Source of the DNA: CAWUJK01 sp963922865
GTDB taxonomy: Bacteria; Patescibacteriota; Gracilibacteria; BD1-5; UBA6164
NCBI GenBank assembly: GCA_963922865.1
Contig: CAWUJK010000011.1
Coordinates: 1-34,487 of the forward strand
Length of the DNA stretch: 34,487 nt
Direction of reading: 5' to 3'
Positions 9,809 through 20,709 of this stretch are shown piece after piece (positions within the stretch are counted from its first letter, which is position 1; each line of letters opens with the position of its first letter). The position numbers and the translations under genes are program-made. The notes under the pieces were generated by a model, which did no database searches, was not told the DNA's origin, and was given only the letters and a program-made list of their open reading frames with translations.

Positions 9809-12800
9809 TTAATCCACAACTACAATTTTTATACTAGAGTAATCTTTGTTTCATACTAGCTTTATTTTTTTCATCAATCATCTCTTATGTGAGTCTCACG
9901 ATTTTATTTGCTCTGAAACAATTTCAGCTAAAGAGTCGCCAATTAAACTATCCAAAGCTCTACTTACATGTCTCATATCATAAAAAGATTCTCAGCTATA
10001 TTTAATTTCTCAAGCTCATTGCTCAAATCACATTTTAATATTTGAGCTCTCGTATTGACAAACACTTACACAATTATCATACAAAACATCTATTGCCATA
10101 GAGTCAATTCAAACTAAAGATATATTTGAGTTTACAAGTCAAGATCTATCTCAAATAGATTTAAGATTTAGTTCAATAACTTTTCTAAACTCGTCCTTTT
10201 CTATTCAAAGCATTAAAATAGGGTCGAAACGCCTTACAAGTTCTGGTCTTGGTTTTCACAAACGATCTATGAAAGATTGACTCAATATATTTTTTATTTC
10301 ATTTATATCCATACTTTTTTCTAAAAAATCAGATCAGGCATTTGAGGCTCAAACAATTATAAATCAAGGTTTTCTTACTATAGTTCAATCTCAAGCAGTG
10401 AGCGTAGCTTTATCAAAAAAGTTCATCAAAGCAGTATATACGGCTGGATGCATTTTTTCTATCTCATCAATAAATACTACTCAAGCATTGTTGTCTTCTA
10501 AAAATTTAAATAACACACCTTTATCTGGTCATACATATCAGTTAGGGGAACCTACAAGACGGGAAATTGTATGTTCCTCTGAAAACTCCGCTCACTCTAT
10601 TAGAAAAAATGGCATATTTACAGCTTGAGCAAATTTTAGCATAATTTCTGTTTTTCATACTCAGGTAGGTCAAGGAAGAAGAATTGTTAGAGGTCTAGCC
10701 GGATCTCTTAATCACAAAATATGAGACTTTACTTTTTGTCATATAGAATCAATAGCAGCTTTTTGCCCTAACACTTCTAAAGGAGCGTTTAAAATAAATT
10801 CATCTAACGCTTCAATACGTGATTTCATTTGTTCTCTATCTGGAAGATGGAAAATAGAACTAATAGCTTTTGATAAATCTTGTTGGCAAATGTTTTTGTA
10901 TCAATGCATACGGGCATTTTGAGCAGCTAATTCTATTACTTTTAAAATAATATTCAAAGGATCATCACTAGATTCCCTCATAATTTTTACTTGATTTACA
11001 GCAAAAGAAAGTAAATCTGAAGAAATAGCCTCTTCAAGTCAAAGTTTTTTTCTGATTGGTTCTTGATCTAACACAATTCTAGAAACTATATCAGAATCTA
11101 AGAATGGTTTAATAGTAACTTGATTCAATCATGGTAGGGGTTCTTTAAGTTTAATGATTACTTTAAACTTAAACTTTTCTAAAATATTTAACAGTTCTTT
11201 ATATTCTTCCAAATTTTCTACATATTCAGCGTTAATTATAAGTATAGTTTTTTCATCATAATTATACAAATCAGACATCACTGAAGTTATTTTTGAAATA
11301 TTTACAGATAGATTTATATTAGTACCAAATAAAATATTTATAATTAAAATAGATGGATCTTTTGCTCAAGATGGTTTTTTAACTGATACTAAAGAATAAT
11401 TTTTTAAAGAGTCTCATACCCTTCATTCCATTACTTCTCAAACAAAAGCTTTTATTAATCTATCTGATGGTTTTATATATTTTCACAATAATTCATTGTT
11501 ATTTTCAAAATCTCACTCTTCATCAACTCATAAACAGTCTTCATCAAAAAATTCAGGATGATAATTAGTAGAATCAACTATTCAAACAATTCAATTTCAT
11601 TTAATTAAGGCATCTTCCAAATACCCTACTTCTTTAGTCATACCATAAGAATCAGATCACATATCTAAATAATCTCGCAAGGTAGCTATATTTTCAAATG
11701 TATCCGGGATAACTCACAAAGTATTAGGTCTATAATTCTGAGAATAACAACTAAATTGATTAAATATATTAGAAGAGATATGAAATCTTTCTCTAGCAAT
11801 ATCTATACATCTTTTAGGTAGCTGAGTATAATTAAGTTTATTTAATATGTTTAAAAGTCACAAAATAGTACTTTTTTCTATAAGGTAGCTATATTCGAAA
11901 GCATATTCAAGATAGTTACTTATGTTTGGTGTTTTTTTTCAACAAAACTTAGAGACAGAATAATCAAGATGTGATTTAATAGTAATTCAAGCTAAAGGTA
12001 TTTTAGCTAAAATAAAGTTTGTAAGATAACTAATTTGTAAATTTTCTTTTTGTGGAAGTATGCTATGAGTAATAAAAATAGAACTTTGATTAAACGTACT
12101 TGTGTCAAAGAAAAAATGTCTTATATTAGAATTAATAGCACTTCAATTAGTACAAAAATAATTATCAATTCAACTAATAAATTCATCATCCATTAAGAAA
12201 GAACAATTTTTCAACAAATCAGCTCCAGGAGAAAGATTATTTTTTCTTTGGGAAAAAGCTCTATCAAAATATCTTGTAAGTATTGATTCTCAATGGTCTA
12301 AAGCAACAAAAACAATTTTTTCTCAATTAGAAAGAGCTTGCTCAATATCTTCTCTAAAGTCAGATAAAGAATCTCAAGAAAAATCTTTTTTTGATTCTTT
12401 TAATTTTTTAACAATAGATTGTGCTGATACTATTTTTTGTTTTAATTCTTTTTGAGAAATCATAGTCTCAGCTAAATCTGATGTAAGTTTATCTAGTATA
12501 TTTTCAATATTTTTACAATGATTTTCATTTTTAAGAGTATTTTCAGATTCATAATTTTCATAGGCTAGATCTTTTTGTTTTTTAGTTGTTTTTATTTGAT
12601 TTTTTAATTTTGATATTTTATTGTTTAATTTTTTTAAAAGTTTTTTATCACTAATGCTAATTGATTTTCTATTTAATAATTCTGAATTTTCATCACCAAA
12701 AAAAATCCAATTCATTATATCTAAAGAAAGTTTATTGTATTCTTTTTTTTCTATATGATTATCACATATACTTAAAGGAAGAGTTGGTAATTCTATACAT

Positions 12801-13588
12801 GTTAGTTTTTGAGAATTTTTATCATCCAAAATGTCTTGAGAATTTTCAATACAACTAATTATTATATCTAAAAAACTTTTTTTCATACCATCTACTTCAA
12901 ATGATTCATCATCAAAACCCTCTTTTTTACTAATATTAGAAATATTAGACATATTAAGAAAATTTTTTTCAGCTTGTTGCAAAATATTTATCATGGATTT
13001 AAGCTGAATAAAAAAAGGTGTTGCAGATCTCAAATGACGAATTCAATTTTGTGGATTTGATCTAATTCATCAAATGAACCTACCAAAAAAATTAAACTTT
13101 GATATAGGAAAAGGAAATTGAATAGAAAGTTTAGATATGTCCAATCATTCAAACATTTTTTCTCTTTTAATAAAATCTTGTAAAAGTTTTATTTTAGATA
13201 TAGAAAGTTTTGGATATATAATCTTTATTTCATCAGGGGCTAAAGCACAAAAATCATTTGAAGAAAATTGATTTGATTTAATTTTGAAAAACAAATCTTC
13301 TAATACTAAATCATCAATTCAATATCCTCTCATAGCATGAGCAGAAAGTTTTTTATCATTAGAATATCAAAATAGATCAAAATAATCCAATAAATTTTGG
13401 TTTGTAATAGAATTTTTATCTTGTGAAATAGCTAAAAATAATTTCCAATTAATTAAAGCTCTAAGTGTTGTTAATTCATGAGAATTCAATCATTGAGCTT
13501 GAGAAAGTTCTTGTATGTTTTGAATTTTACGTTTAATATCAAGACTATTTCCAGAATTATTAAAATGTGTTTTACTGAATTTTTGCAT
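9809..13588 (-). CDS. Large coiled-coil protein with C-terminal Clp-type AAA+ ATPase
   Basis: This 1259-aa protein ends in a ClpA/ClpB D2-like AAA+ module. LGQKAAIDSIGQKVKSHI and RDPARPLTILLPGPTGVGKT give Walker A near residues 971-980. Then come FIDEIEKMHP (Walker B, ~1040), a sensor-1-like VGASNAGSD, and RRFDPI as the arginine-finger region. Residues ~850-950 resemble the linker and small domain found before D2. The N-terminal ~700 residues are not recognisable, apart from a lysine-rich coiled coil at about 313-405. No intact first Walker A was found, so D1 is absent or degenerate. No IGF/L-type ClpP loop is apparent. It may be a specialised remodelling ATPase. A clear promoter precedes it, and the exonuclease gene is divergent. 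Confidence 0.85.
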
Positions 13589-13624
13589 AAAAAAAATTAC
13601 AAATAAAATTAACCCCATAAAATT

Positions 13625-13652
13625 ATTATACAAATAATTATTACGGTGTCAA
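13625..13652 (-). promoter_or_regulatory. Promoter of the large AAA+ gene
   Basis: On the minus strand TTGACA (13652-13647) and TATAAT (13630-13625) are both perfect and separated by 16 nt. They lie about 36 nt before the ATG at 13588. Confidence 0.85.
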
Positions 13653-13692
13653 TTTTAATCCACATAATAATTACATTTTTTTCATATAAAAC

Positions 13693-13720
13693 TTTACAAA
13701 GATGTTAAATTTAATAAAAT
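13693..13720 (+). promoter_or_regulatory. Promoter of the DnaQ-like exonuclease gene
   Basis: TTTACA (13693-13698) and TAAAAT (13715-13720) are separated by 16 nt, about 30 nt upstream of the ATG. It is divergent from the AAA+ promoter. Confidence 0.55.
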
Positions 13721-13749
13721 TTATTGTATTAGATTTAATAAAGCCGTAA

Positions 13750-14388
13750 ATGAAAATATTTGTATTTGATACAGAAACAACCTGATTTATAGACAAAAAA
13801 GAAAGTGATTTAAATAAACAACCATATATTATTCAATTTGCATGAATATTATGAAATATAGATGATAGTTGAAGCTTCAAAGAAGAAGATAGAATAGATT
13901 TACTTATAAAGCCACCTATTTCTATCCCTTATAAATCATCTCAAATAAACCATATTTATGATGTAGATGTAAAGAACAAGAAAAAAATAGATCAAAGCAT
14001 AAACAAAATTTTACATTATATAAACACACCTGACTTGATAATATGACATAATATAGAGTATGATGAAAGTATGATCAAACTAGAGTTAAAAAGATTAGAA
14101 AGAACACATGATTATAAACCAAAGCAAATTTTTTGTACCATGAATGAAACCATAGATTACTGTAAGTTAGAGAAAAAAAATTCAAAATATCAAAACAATA
14201 AAAATTCTTCTTGATACAAAAGACCAAAACTATGAGAATTACACAAAAAACTTTTTGACCAATATTTTATATGAGCTCATGACGCAATAATTGATGTAGA
14301 AGCAACTTTAAAATGCTTTATAGAATTATATAAACAAGGAATAGTTCAAATAGAACAAAAAAAAGATAATCTGATGAGTTTGTTTTAG
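13750..14388 (+). CDS. DnaQ-like 3'-5' exonuclease (DEDDh family)
   Basis: This 212-aa protein has the three exonuclease motifs: FDTETTG at the N-terminus (Exo I, two acidic metal ligands), IIGHNIEYDESM (Exo II), and AHDAIIDVEATL (Exo III, DEDDh type with the catalytic His five residues before Asp). It is the size of the stand-alone proofreading epsilon subunit or an RNase T-like enzyme; those cannot be told apart by sequence here. Its glycine in the first motif is a TGA codon. It lies upstream of recA on the same strand, separated by an inverted-repeat element and a small gene. A role in proofreading or repair is inferred. Confidence 0.9.
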
Positions 14389-14392
14389 TAAT

Positions 14393-14486
14393 CCTCCCAA
14401 ATATATTTAAAATTTTTTTATAAATACTTACTATTCAACTAATGTGAGAGATTATTTATAAAAAAATTTTAAATATATTTGGGAGG
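14393..14486. repeat. Inverted-repeat element A (MITE-like), 34-bp perfect arms
   Basis: Arms at 14393-14426 and 14453-14486 are exact reverse complements over 34 nt, starting CCTCCCAAATATATTT. They enclose a 26-nt centre. The element begins 5 nt after the exonuclease stop codon. Its centre, read on the minus strand, matches 19 of 26 bases of the centre of the element at 19281. It may act as a terminator, but the related second copy suggests a dispersed non-coding element. Confidence 0.85.
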
Positions 14487-14541
14487 GTAAAGAATAGAGA
14501 ATAGATTGAAATAGTTAAATTAATTATTAATTAAAAAATAT

Positions 14542-14769
14542 ATGTCCAATTTTTGAGATTTAGTAAATATTGAAGAGTTTTGAGAGAAAAGACAAGATTT
14601 CAATATGGATAGATGAGATGTAACTTTTTATTGTAAGGACTGTGAAAAAATAGTAAAAACAGAAAGAAAAAATCCTAAATGATACATTTTTATTTGTAAA
14701 AATTGTCAATCAAAAAATATTTCAATATGAACATTGCAAGGAGTTAGAGAAAAGTATAAGATAAAATAA
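14542..14769 (+). CDS. Small zinc-ribbon protein, unrecognised
   Basis: A 75-residue protein with one four-cysteine site: YCKDC and, 18 residues on, ICKNC. It opens MSNFGDLVNIEEFGEKR. Several glycines are TGA. It lies between the exonuclease and recA on the same strand. Zinc ribbons of this size usually bind nucleic acid or serve as structural domains; no family is recognised. The ATG is the first available, with no Shine-Dalgarno motif. Confidence 0.75.
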
Positions 14770-14776
14770 AAAACTT

Positions 14777-14804
14777 TTGACAAAAAATATATAAAATATA
14801 TACT
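14777..14804 (+). promoter_or_regulatory. Promoter of recA
   Basis: TTGACA (14777-14782) and TATACT (14799-14804) are 16 nt apart, about 55 nt before the recA ATG. No SOS-box-like palindrome is obvious next to it. Confidence 0.7.
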
Positions 14805-14859
14805 CAATATATATATTATTTAGATATATACATTAATTTAATTACATAAATACATACAT

Positions 14860-15852
14860 ATGGATAAAAACGCAGCCTTAAATGACGCATTAGCAATGAT
14901 AGAAAAACAATTTGGAAAAGGTTCTATAATGAGACTTTGAGATAAAGATTGAGGAATGAAAATTGAAACAAGTTCTAGTGGTTCTTTATCTTTGGATATG
15001 GCTCTTGGAGGATGATATGCAAAATGAAGAATAGTAGAAATATATTGACCTGAAAGTTCTTGAAAAACAACTTTAACTCTACATGCTATAGCGGAAGTTC
15101 AAAAAGCGTGATGAACTGCTGCTTTTATAGATGCTGAACATGCTCTTGATCCTAGTTACGCTTCAAAAATAGGTGTTGACACAGATAATTTAATAATTTC
15201 ACAACCAGACTATGGAGAGCAAGCGTTAGAAATAACCGATAGTTTGGTTAGATCTTGAGCTGTTGATTTGATAGTTGTGGACTCAGTTGCCGCTCTTACA
15301 CCAAAAGCAGAAATAGAGTGAGATATGTGAGATTCACACATGTGACTACAGGCAAGGCTTATGAGCCAGGCTCTTAGAAAAATTACTTGAGCAATTTCTA
15401 GAAGTGGAACAACTGTAATTTTTATTAATCAAATAAGAATGAAAATTGGAGTAATGTTTGGTTCTCCAGAAACTACTACTTGATGAAATGCACTAAAGTT
15501 TTATGCTTCACAAAGAATAGATGTTAGGAGAAAGGCAAAAATAGAAAGTGGGACTTGAATGGAAAAAGAGGTTAATTGAAACCTCACAAAAGTAAAAGTA
15601 ATAAAAAATAAAGTAGCTCCTCCCTTTAGAGAAGCTGAGTTTGATATAATGTACAATGAAGGTATATCAAAAGTTTGAGAGATACTAGATATTTGAGTAG
15701 ATACTTGAATAGTAAAAAAAGCAGGAGCATTTTTTTCATACTGAGATATAAAGCTTTGACAAGGAAGAGAAAATGCAAAAAATTTCTTAAAACAAAACCC
15801 AGAAATATCTTCTCAAATAGAAGAAGTTATAAAAAATAGTATAGAAGAGTAA
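14860..15852 (+). CDS. recA: Recombinase RecA
   Basis: RecA is the strand-exchange ATPase of homologous recombination and the SOS co-protease. The 330-aa product is nearly full length for the family. It has the N-terminal IEKQFGKGSIMRLGD, Walker A GPESSGKTT, the LIVVDSVAALTPKAEIEGD stretch (Walker B), loop L1 with MGLQARLMSQALRK, and IFINQIRMKIGVMFGSPETT covering loop L2. The C-terminal acidic tail is short (SIEE). Both glycines of the P-loop flanks are TGA codons, which is strong evidence for code 25. The ATG is the canonical start and follows a good promoter. Confidence 0.98.
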
Positions 15853-15931
15853 AAAAATGAAATAAATATTATGATTTTAGAAAAAAATAATTAATATTTA
15901 TTAAAAAATATGTATTAACAAGTTTATAGTT

Positions 15932-17161
15932 ATGTTTGATATTAAAAAAGCTAATTTTAACAAAATAAAATTGTTTTTTGATAAACTAAATTTTGATGAA
16001 ACACATTTTGTAAATTCAAATGATATATGTACTCCTCTTGATTGTGTTAAAGAGATGGTTGATTCTATACCAAAAAATTTTTGGAAGAAAAAAAATTTAA
16101 AAATACTTGATAGTTGTTGTGGTAATTGAAACTTTCACGCTTATATTTCAAAAAAAACTTCACTAAAAAATTTATATTTTAACGAAATAAATCCTATCAG
16201 AATAAAAAATGTAAAAAAAATTTTTTGAAATAATATAAATATTACTGAAAAAGATTTTTTAAAATTTGATAAAAATTATAAATATGACCTTATAGTTTCT
16301 AATCCCCCTTATGCAAAATTTACTGAATGAAAAAGGACATCTAAAAATCATAATATGTCTAGAGATTTCATAAAAAAAGCTTTAGATATAACAAAAAAAG
16401 ATGGATATATATTATTTATAGTACCAAATAACTGGATGTCTTATGCTGATAGAAATAAATTACCAGAGTTGCTAAGCAAATATCAATTTATACACTTAAA
16501 TATAAATGGGGCAAAAAAATGGTTTCCAAAAGTTGGTTCATCTTTTACTTGGTTTTTATTACAAAAATCTCCTAATAAAAAAGCTTTTAAAATTGAAAAT
16601 CATTATAAAATAAAAACTATAGAAAAAGCTAAAATCAATATGTGAGCTAAATTTATACCTCTTTATTATTCAGATAATGTAAAAAATATATTTAATAAAA
16701 CTATAAATCAAGTAAAAGAAAAATATAATATAGAAACAACTAGTTTTTTACATAGACATACGAAAAAAGATTTTATAAAAAATGAGAAAGATGATATTTT
16801 TAAACATAAGCTTATACATACACCTAGCCAGGTAGTACGGAGTAAAATTCCTCATAAATTCCAAAAATGATATAAAGTATTTATTCCTCTATCTAATCAA
16901 TACGAACCATTTATAGATAATTGTTGAATGACCCAAAGTATAGCATTTATAAGGTGTAAGAATAAACAACATGCGGAAAAAATAAAAAAAGAATTAAAAA
17001 ACGATATATATTTATTTTTAAATAACTTGACAAGATATTGAAATTTTAACAATGTAAGAATTTTACAAAATTTTCCAAGACTAAATACATTTAGTTTATC
17101 CAAAAATGAAAAAAAATTTATAAAAGAATTCAATGAAGTTTACTATAATAGAAAAGCCTAA
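15932..17161 (+). CDS. N6-adenine DNA methyltransferase (Eco57I/TaqI-like)
   Basis: This 409-aa protein contains the SAM-binding motif I as KILDSCCGNGNFHAYI (about residues 56-71). The catalytic motif IV is SNPPYAKF, with NPPY near residue 124, which is typical of gamma-type N6-adenine methyltransferases. Later blocks (FIKKALDITKKDGYILFIVP; GSSFTWFLLQ) resemble motifs of the Eco57I family. The C-terminal half probably holds target recognition. No restriction endonuclease gene adjoins it, so it may be an orphan methylase or a combined protein; it lacks an obvious PD-ExK motif. It lies between recA and recR and looks like an accessory insertion in a recombination cluster. Confidence 0.88.
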
Positions 17162-17191
17162 GTTTGTGTACAAAAAATAGGCTTTTTATTT
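17152..17191 (+). terminator. Terminator of the methyltransferase gene
   Basis: AAAAGCCTA (17152-17160) overlaps the stop codon and pairs with TAGGCTTTT (17178-17186), followed by TATTTT. Confidence 0.75.
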
Positions 17192-17279
17192 TGTGCTTCC
17201 AATTTAGTGAGTATTTCTTTTTACAAAATATAAATTTTATATAGAATTGAAATAGATATTAAAAAATAAAAAATAAAAA

Positions 17280-17888
17280 GTGCCTGAAGCTTTGAAAAGA
17301 CTCATAAATTCTATTTCATATATGCCATGAATATGAGAAAAATCTGCTACAAAACTAGCCTTTTTTTTGTTAAATTCAAATAAAAACTATGTAGATAATT
17401 TAAGTCAAAATCTTTTAAACATAAAAGATAAAATATCAAAATGTGATACATGTTATACACTTACAGATATATGAAAAAGTAAATGTAGTATATGCAATAA
17501 TCCATCAAGACAGCATTATCAAATTGCAGTAGTAGAAGAATATTTAGATATGGTTAGTTTGGAAGAATCATGAGCTTTTAACTGAGTATATCATATATTG
17601 GGTGGTGCTATATCCCCTATTAATTGAGTATTTATATGAGATCTAAATTTTGATGCTCTATTTTCAAGAGTAGAAAATGCACCAAAAAAAGTAGAAATAA
17701 TACTATCTACTAATCCAAATATAGAGTGAGAAGCAACTGCTAGTTATATAATAGAACAAATAGAAAAAAGAAAGTTAAAACATAAAACTACAATAACAAG
17801 ACTTTCTAGATGATTATCTTCTGGCTATATAGAATATGCTGATAATTTGACTTTGGTTAGTGCATTAAAAGAGAGAAAAGAAATATAA
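17280..17888 (+). CDS. recR: Recombination mediator RecR
   Basis: RecR works with RecO and RecF to load RecA at gaps. The 202-aa protein has the helix-hairpin-helix MPGIGEKSATKLAF, a C4 zinc finger CDTC and CSIC, and a Toprim domain starting IAVVEEYLDMVSLEESG. It ends with the conserved ITRLSRGLSSGYIEYAD block, close to the usual LARGLPVGGDLEYAD. A GTG start is chosen because an in-frame TAA lies directly upstream and the protein then begins at the usual position relative to the HhH. No other rec genes are adjacent apart from recA upstream. Confidence 0.95.
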
Positions 17889-17914
17889 TTTTTTAATAGC
17901 TAAAAATCAAAAAT

Positions 17915-18103
17915 ATGTCTGAATTTACACCTCCTGGGCAAGGAGCAAGGATGACTAAATCACAGGTAAAAAAATACATTAAAGATTTAGAAGAAAAAAG
18001 GAAAAAAGCTCAAGAAAAACTAGAAAAAGCTAAAAACTCTCAAGAATATAAAAAAGAGGAGCAAGCTTTAAAAAATATAGAAAATTTAATTGATGATTTG
18101 TAA
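17915..18103 (+). CDS. Small lysine-rich coiled-coil protein
   Basis: A 62-aa protein follows recR by 26 nt on the same strand. After a proline/glycine-rich start (MSEFTPPGQGARMTK) it is one charged helix with heptad-like spacing. It contains no TGA glycine codons, but the ORF fits its neighbours in direction and spacing. An internal ATG at 17951 is preceded by AGGAGCAAGG, one of the few Shine-Dalgarno-like runs in the window, so a shorter 50-aa product is possible. Function unknown. Confidence 0.65.
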   Translation: MSEFTPPGQGARMTKSQVKKYIKDLEEKRKKAQEKLEKAKNSQEYKKEEQALKNIENLIDDL

Positions 18104-18111
18104 TAAAATTT

Positions 18112-18570
18112 TTAAGAAGATTTTTTCTTGTTGTTAATAATTTTTTTATCTTTATTATCTTTTTGTTTTATCTTTTTTTTACAATAAGGACAATACTTAA
18201 ACTCTTCTCTTATTTTTTCTAGGCATTTAGAACATTTCACTGTTTTGAAATTTTCTTCTCAAATCTTATCTACTATGTCTTCTCATAAATAGTCTAAATT
18301 ATCTTCTACTTCAAAGTAGTATTTTTCAAACAAGGTTTTACTTGGTCTTATAAGTAAATATAAAAATATTCAAAGTGGGGTAAAAAGTAAGACAGTTAAA
18401 ACAGAAAATATTTGTAAAAATATATTATCTGTTCTATTTAATATATCTCTTAAAACCCATACTAAAATAGATATCCATATTACAAAAAAATATAAAATAG
18501 AAAATATAATTACATTTTTCAATGTAACTATAGCTATTAAATAATCAAGAATGGCATTTCAAGTACTCAT
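18112..18570 (-). CDS. Membrane protein with C-terminal zinc ribbon
   Basis: This 152-aa protein has two hydrophobic helices (NVIIFSILYFFVIWISILVW and an FSVLTVLLFTPLGIFLYLL segment), then an acidic linker. A C4 zinc ribbon (CSKCLEKIREEFKYCPYC) and a lysine-rich tail follow. The membrane part resembles PLDc_N-type two-helix segments with a following IRPSKT. It starts 4 nt after the trmD stop codon, so the two are probably one operon. Function unknown. It converges with the small gene ending at 18103. Confidence 0.82.
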
Positions 18571-18574
18571 AAGT

Positions 18575-19237
18575 TTATTTTTTTAGTTTTTTAAGTTTCC
18601 ATTTATCTATTTCAAGATGGTTTCAAGAAAATAGAATTTTAGGAACCTCTATTCACATAAATTTCTTTGGTCTAGTATATACAGGATGTTCTTTTTGTCT
18701 AAAAAATTTTAAACAAAAACTATCTTCTTCTAGGCTTTTTTTATTTCAAATTACTCATGGAATATGTCGAATTAAGCTATCAATAAAAACTTGTGCTGAT
18801 AACTCTCAGCTTGATAAAACATATTCTCAAATACTTATTTCAAAATCAACATACAAATCTATTATTCTTTGATCTATTCATTCATAATGTCCACAAATTA
18901 TTATAAACTCTCAGACTTTACTTAAAATAGAATAATAATTTTCTACTCTTTCTTGATTTAGTAGTTCTCAAGATGGGGTTAAGTAAACTACTGGTATTTT
19001 TTTTCATATTTTATTAAAAATATGCTCTATATTTTTGCTTAAAGGTTTTGGTGATATAACTTGTCAATGCATTCCATAGGCTTTATCATCAACATGTTTG
19101 AATTTTTTATCCGAAAAATCATTTAATTTATAAATTTCTACACTGAAAATATCTTTTTCTTTTGCTCTTCATATTATAGAGCTAGAGAAATAGTTTTCAA
19201 AGCTTTCAGGAAATATGGTTATTATATGTATCTGCAT
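18575..19237 (-). CDS. trmD: tRNA (guanine37-N1)-methyltransferase
   Basis: TrmD methylates N1 of G37 next to the anticodon, preventing frameshifting, and uses a trefoil-knot SAM site. The 220-aa product starts MQIHIITIFPESFENYF and shows ICGHYEGIDQRI, ISIGEYVLSSGELSAQVFID (knot) and the C-terminal VYTRPKKFMGIEVPKILFSG followed by NHLEIDKWK. All are hallmark blocks at the right spacing. Rather than the usual rimM-trmD-rplS arrangement, it heads a two-gene unit with a membrane protein. The neighbouring inverted repeat lies 44 nt upstream of its start. Confidence 0.96.
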
Positions 19238-19280
19238 AATTTTAAAACTTTAGTATCATTTAAATTTTTAATACTATAAT

Positions 19281-19369
19281 TAACAAAATATATTTAACAA
19301 AATTTTTAACAATTTCTCATATTATCCAAATAGTTAGTGTTAAAAATTTTTTATAAATATATTTTGTTA
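19281..19369. repeat. Inverted-repeat element B (MITE-like)
   Basis: Arms 19281-19311 and 19338-19369 are near-perfect inverted repeats (one indel, one mismatch) starting TAACAAAATATATTT. They enclose 26 nt with TTTCTCATATTA and AATAGTTAG. Its centre aligns at 19 of 26 positions with the reverse complement of the centre of the element at 14393, and both arms contain AAATATATTT and AAAATTTTT. It lies between the starts and ends of trmD and the CMP-kinase-like gene. Confidence 0.75.
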
Positions 19370-19400
19370 ACTGTTTTGCATTGTTGAATAATTTTTATTA

Positions 19401-19928
19401 TTAATCAATTTTTATACTACTAATAATCAAAGATATTATTTCATCTGGGTTAATATTTGTGGAATCTATAAAAATATCAAATTCTTCCTTTTTAGGTGGA
19501 AAGTTTATATTAGGATAAACTTCTGAATATCTTTTTATAAGTTCATCTTCTCTTTTTTTAGTTTTTTTCTCTATTTGGTTTATTGTGAGTCATTCTCTAC
19601 TAGATATTCTTTCATATCTTTGGTTTTCATCACAATAAAGATATATTTTAAAAGAATCTTTTATAAAATACCGTGCTAGCCTAGATTCAAATACAAAATT
19701 ATCATTTTCTTCTCAAAATTTTTGGGTTTTTTTGTCTAATTTTAAATCAAAACTAGGGTCTTTTTTTATTATTTTATCTTCAAATTCATATATAGAAAAA
19801 CCTTTTTGTGAAGCCCATTTTCTCATAATATTTCAACTAGACATAAAAGTATAGTTAAGGTATGATGACAGTTTTTTTCAAATAGTAGATGTTCCACTTC
19901 AAGCAAGACCAAATATAGTTATTTTCAT
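19401..19928 (-). CDS. Cytidylate kinase-like protein (archaeal-type family)
   Basis: This 175-aa P-loop kinase resembles archaeal-type CMP kinase, which makes CDP from CMP. It begins MKITIFGLAGSGTSTIGKKL, where the P-loop lysine is replaced by threonine. I recall similar substitutions in archaeal homologues, so this need not mean inactivity. The NMP-binding region MSSGNIMRKWASQKGFSIYEFE and the FVFESRLARYF block follow. Then comes a lid-like ISSREGLTINQIEKKTKKRE. It is divergent from the protease gene. Bacterial-type Cmk (about 225 aa) is longer. Alternative: another small NMP kinase of the same superfamily. Confidence 0.75.
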
Positions 19929-20053
19929 TTTTAAAAGTTAGATTTTTAAATATAGCAAAAAGATATTTTTAGTTTTTTTATTTGAGAGATTATAATAAAA
20001 AATTAATAAAAATCTAGATTTTTATTTTAACAAAAAATATATAATATATAAAA

Positions 20054-20707
20054 ATGAAAAATATAAAAATAATACTAGTTACTTGATTACTTTTTTTTAT
20101 AGTTTTTATAGTATTTGGTTTTTATGCTAGTAAAAATCAAAAAAATACAAAAGCTATATTTGATATTGTTTCAAATGAGTCTATAGATTTAGATAATACG
20201 AAACTAAAAAACTATAATTACAAAAAGATTGAAAATACTCTATATTTATGAAAATGATTTTTCATAAATGATTCTTGATTTTTTATCACTAGTAAACATA
20301 TATTAAAAGATAAAAATAAAATGTATTTTATAAAAATTGATGGGAAAAAATACAATTTTGAAGTTAAAAAAAACTATCATAATAAAGACCTAATAGTTTG
20401 AGTAATAAAAAATTATAAAAGTAATTTTTTTTTAAAACAATCTAAAAATTCCAATTTATCTTTATGAGATAATGTTTTTACTTTAAAAGATAATAAAATT
20501 TTGTATTGAAGGGTATTATATAAAAATAAAAAAATTGAGAGCTTGGAACTTGATAAATTAATAGAGATTGATATAAAACTAAAAAAATGAGATAGTTGAA
20601 GCCCTCTTTTTAATCTAAATTGAGAACTTATATGAATAGCATCAGCAATAAATGAGATGAGCTGAAATAGTTTTTTTCAAGAATTAAACTCAAAAAACAC
20701 ATATTAG
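20054..20707 (+). CDS. Membrane-anchored trypsin-like serine protease
   Basis: This 217-aa protein starts with a single N-terminal membrane anchor (IKIILVTGLLFFIVFIVFGF). A minimal chymotrypsin-fold domain follows. The catalytic triad is visible: His82 in ITSKHIL, Asp112 in NKDLIVG, and Ser181 in GDSGSPLF. The order and spacing fit the DegP/HtrA S1 fold. It lacks the PDZ domains that DegP and DegS normally carry. The catalytic region would lie outside the membrane. Several glycines, including those around the catalytic serine, are TGA. It stands alone on the plus strand, convergent with a divergent-PAP2 gene 2 nt away. Confidence 0.85.
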
Positions 20708-20709
20708 AT

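Noticed and set aside
12661..12858. Plus-strand ORF inside the AAA+ gene
   Set aside because: It is antisense to the coiled-coil region and looks like a by-product of AT-rich antisense composition.
19401..19928. Loss of kinase function from Lys to Thr in the P-loop
   Set aside because: Similar substitutions are recalled in archaeal CMP kinases, so this is recorded as a family trait rather than an inactivating mutation.
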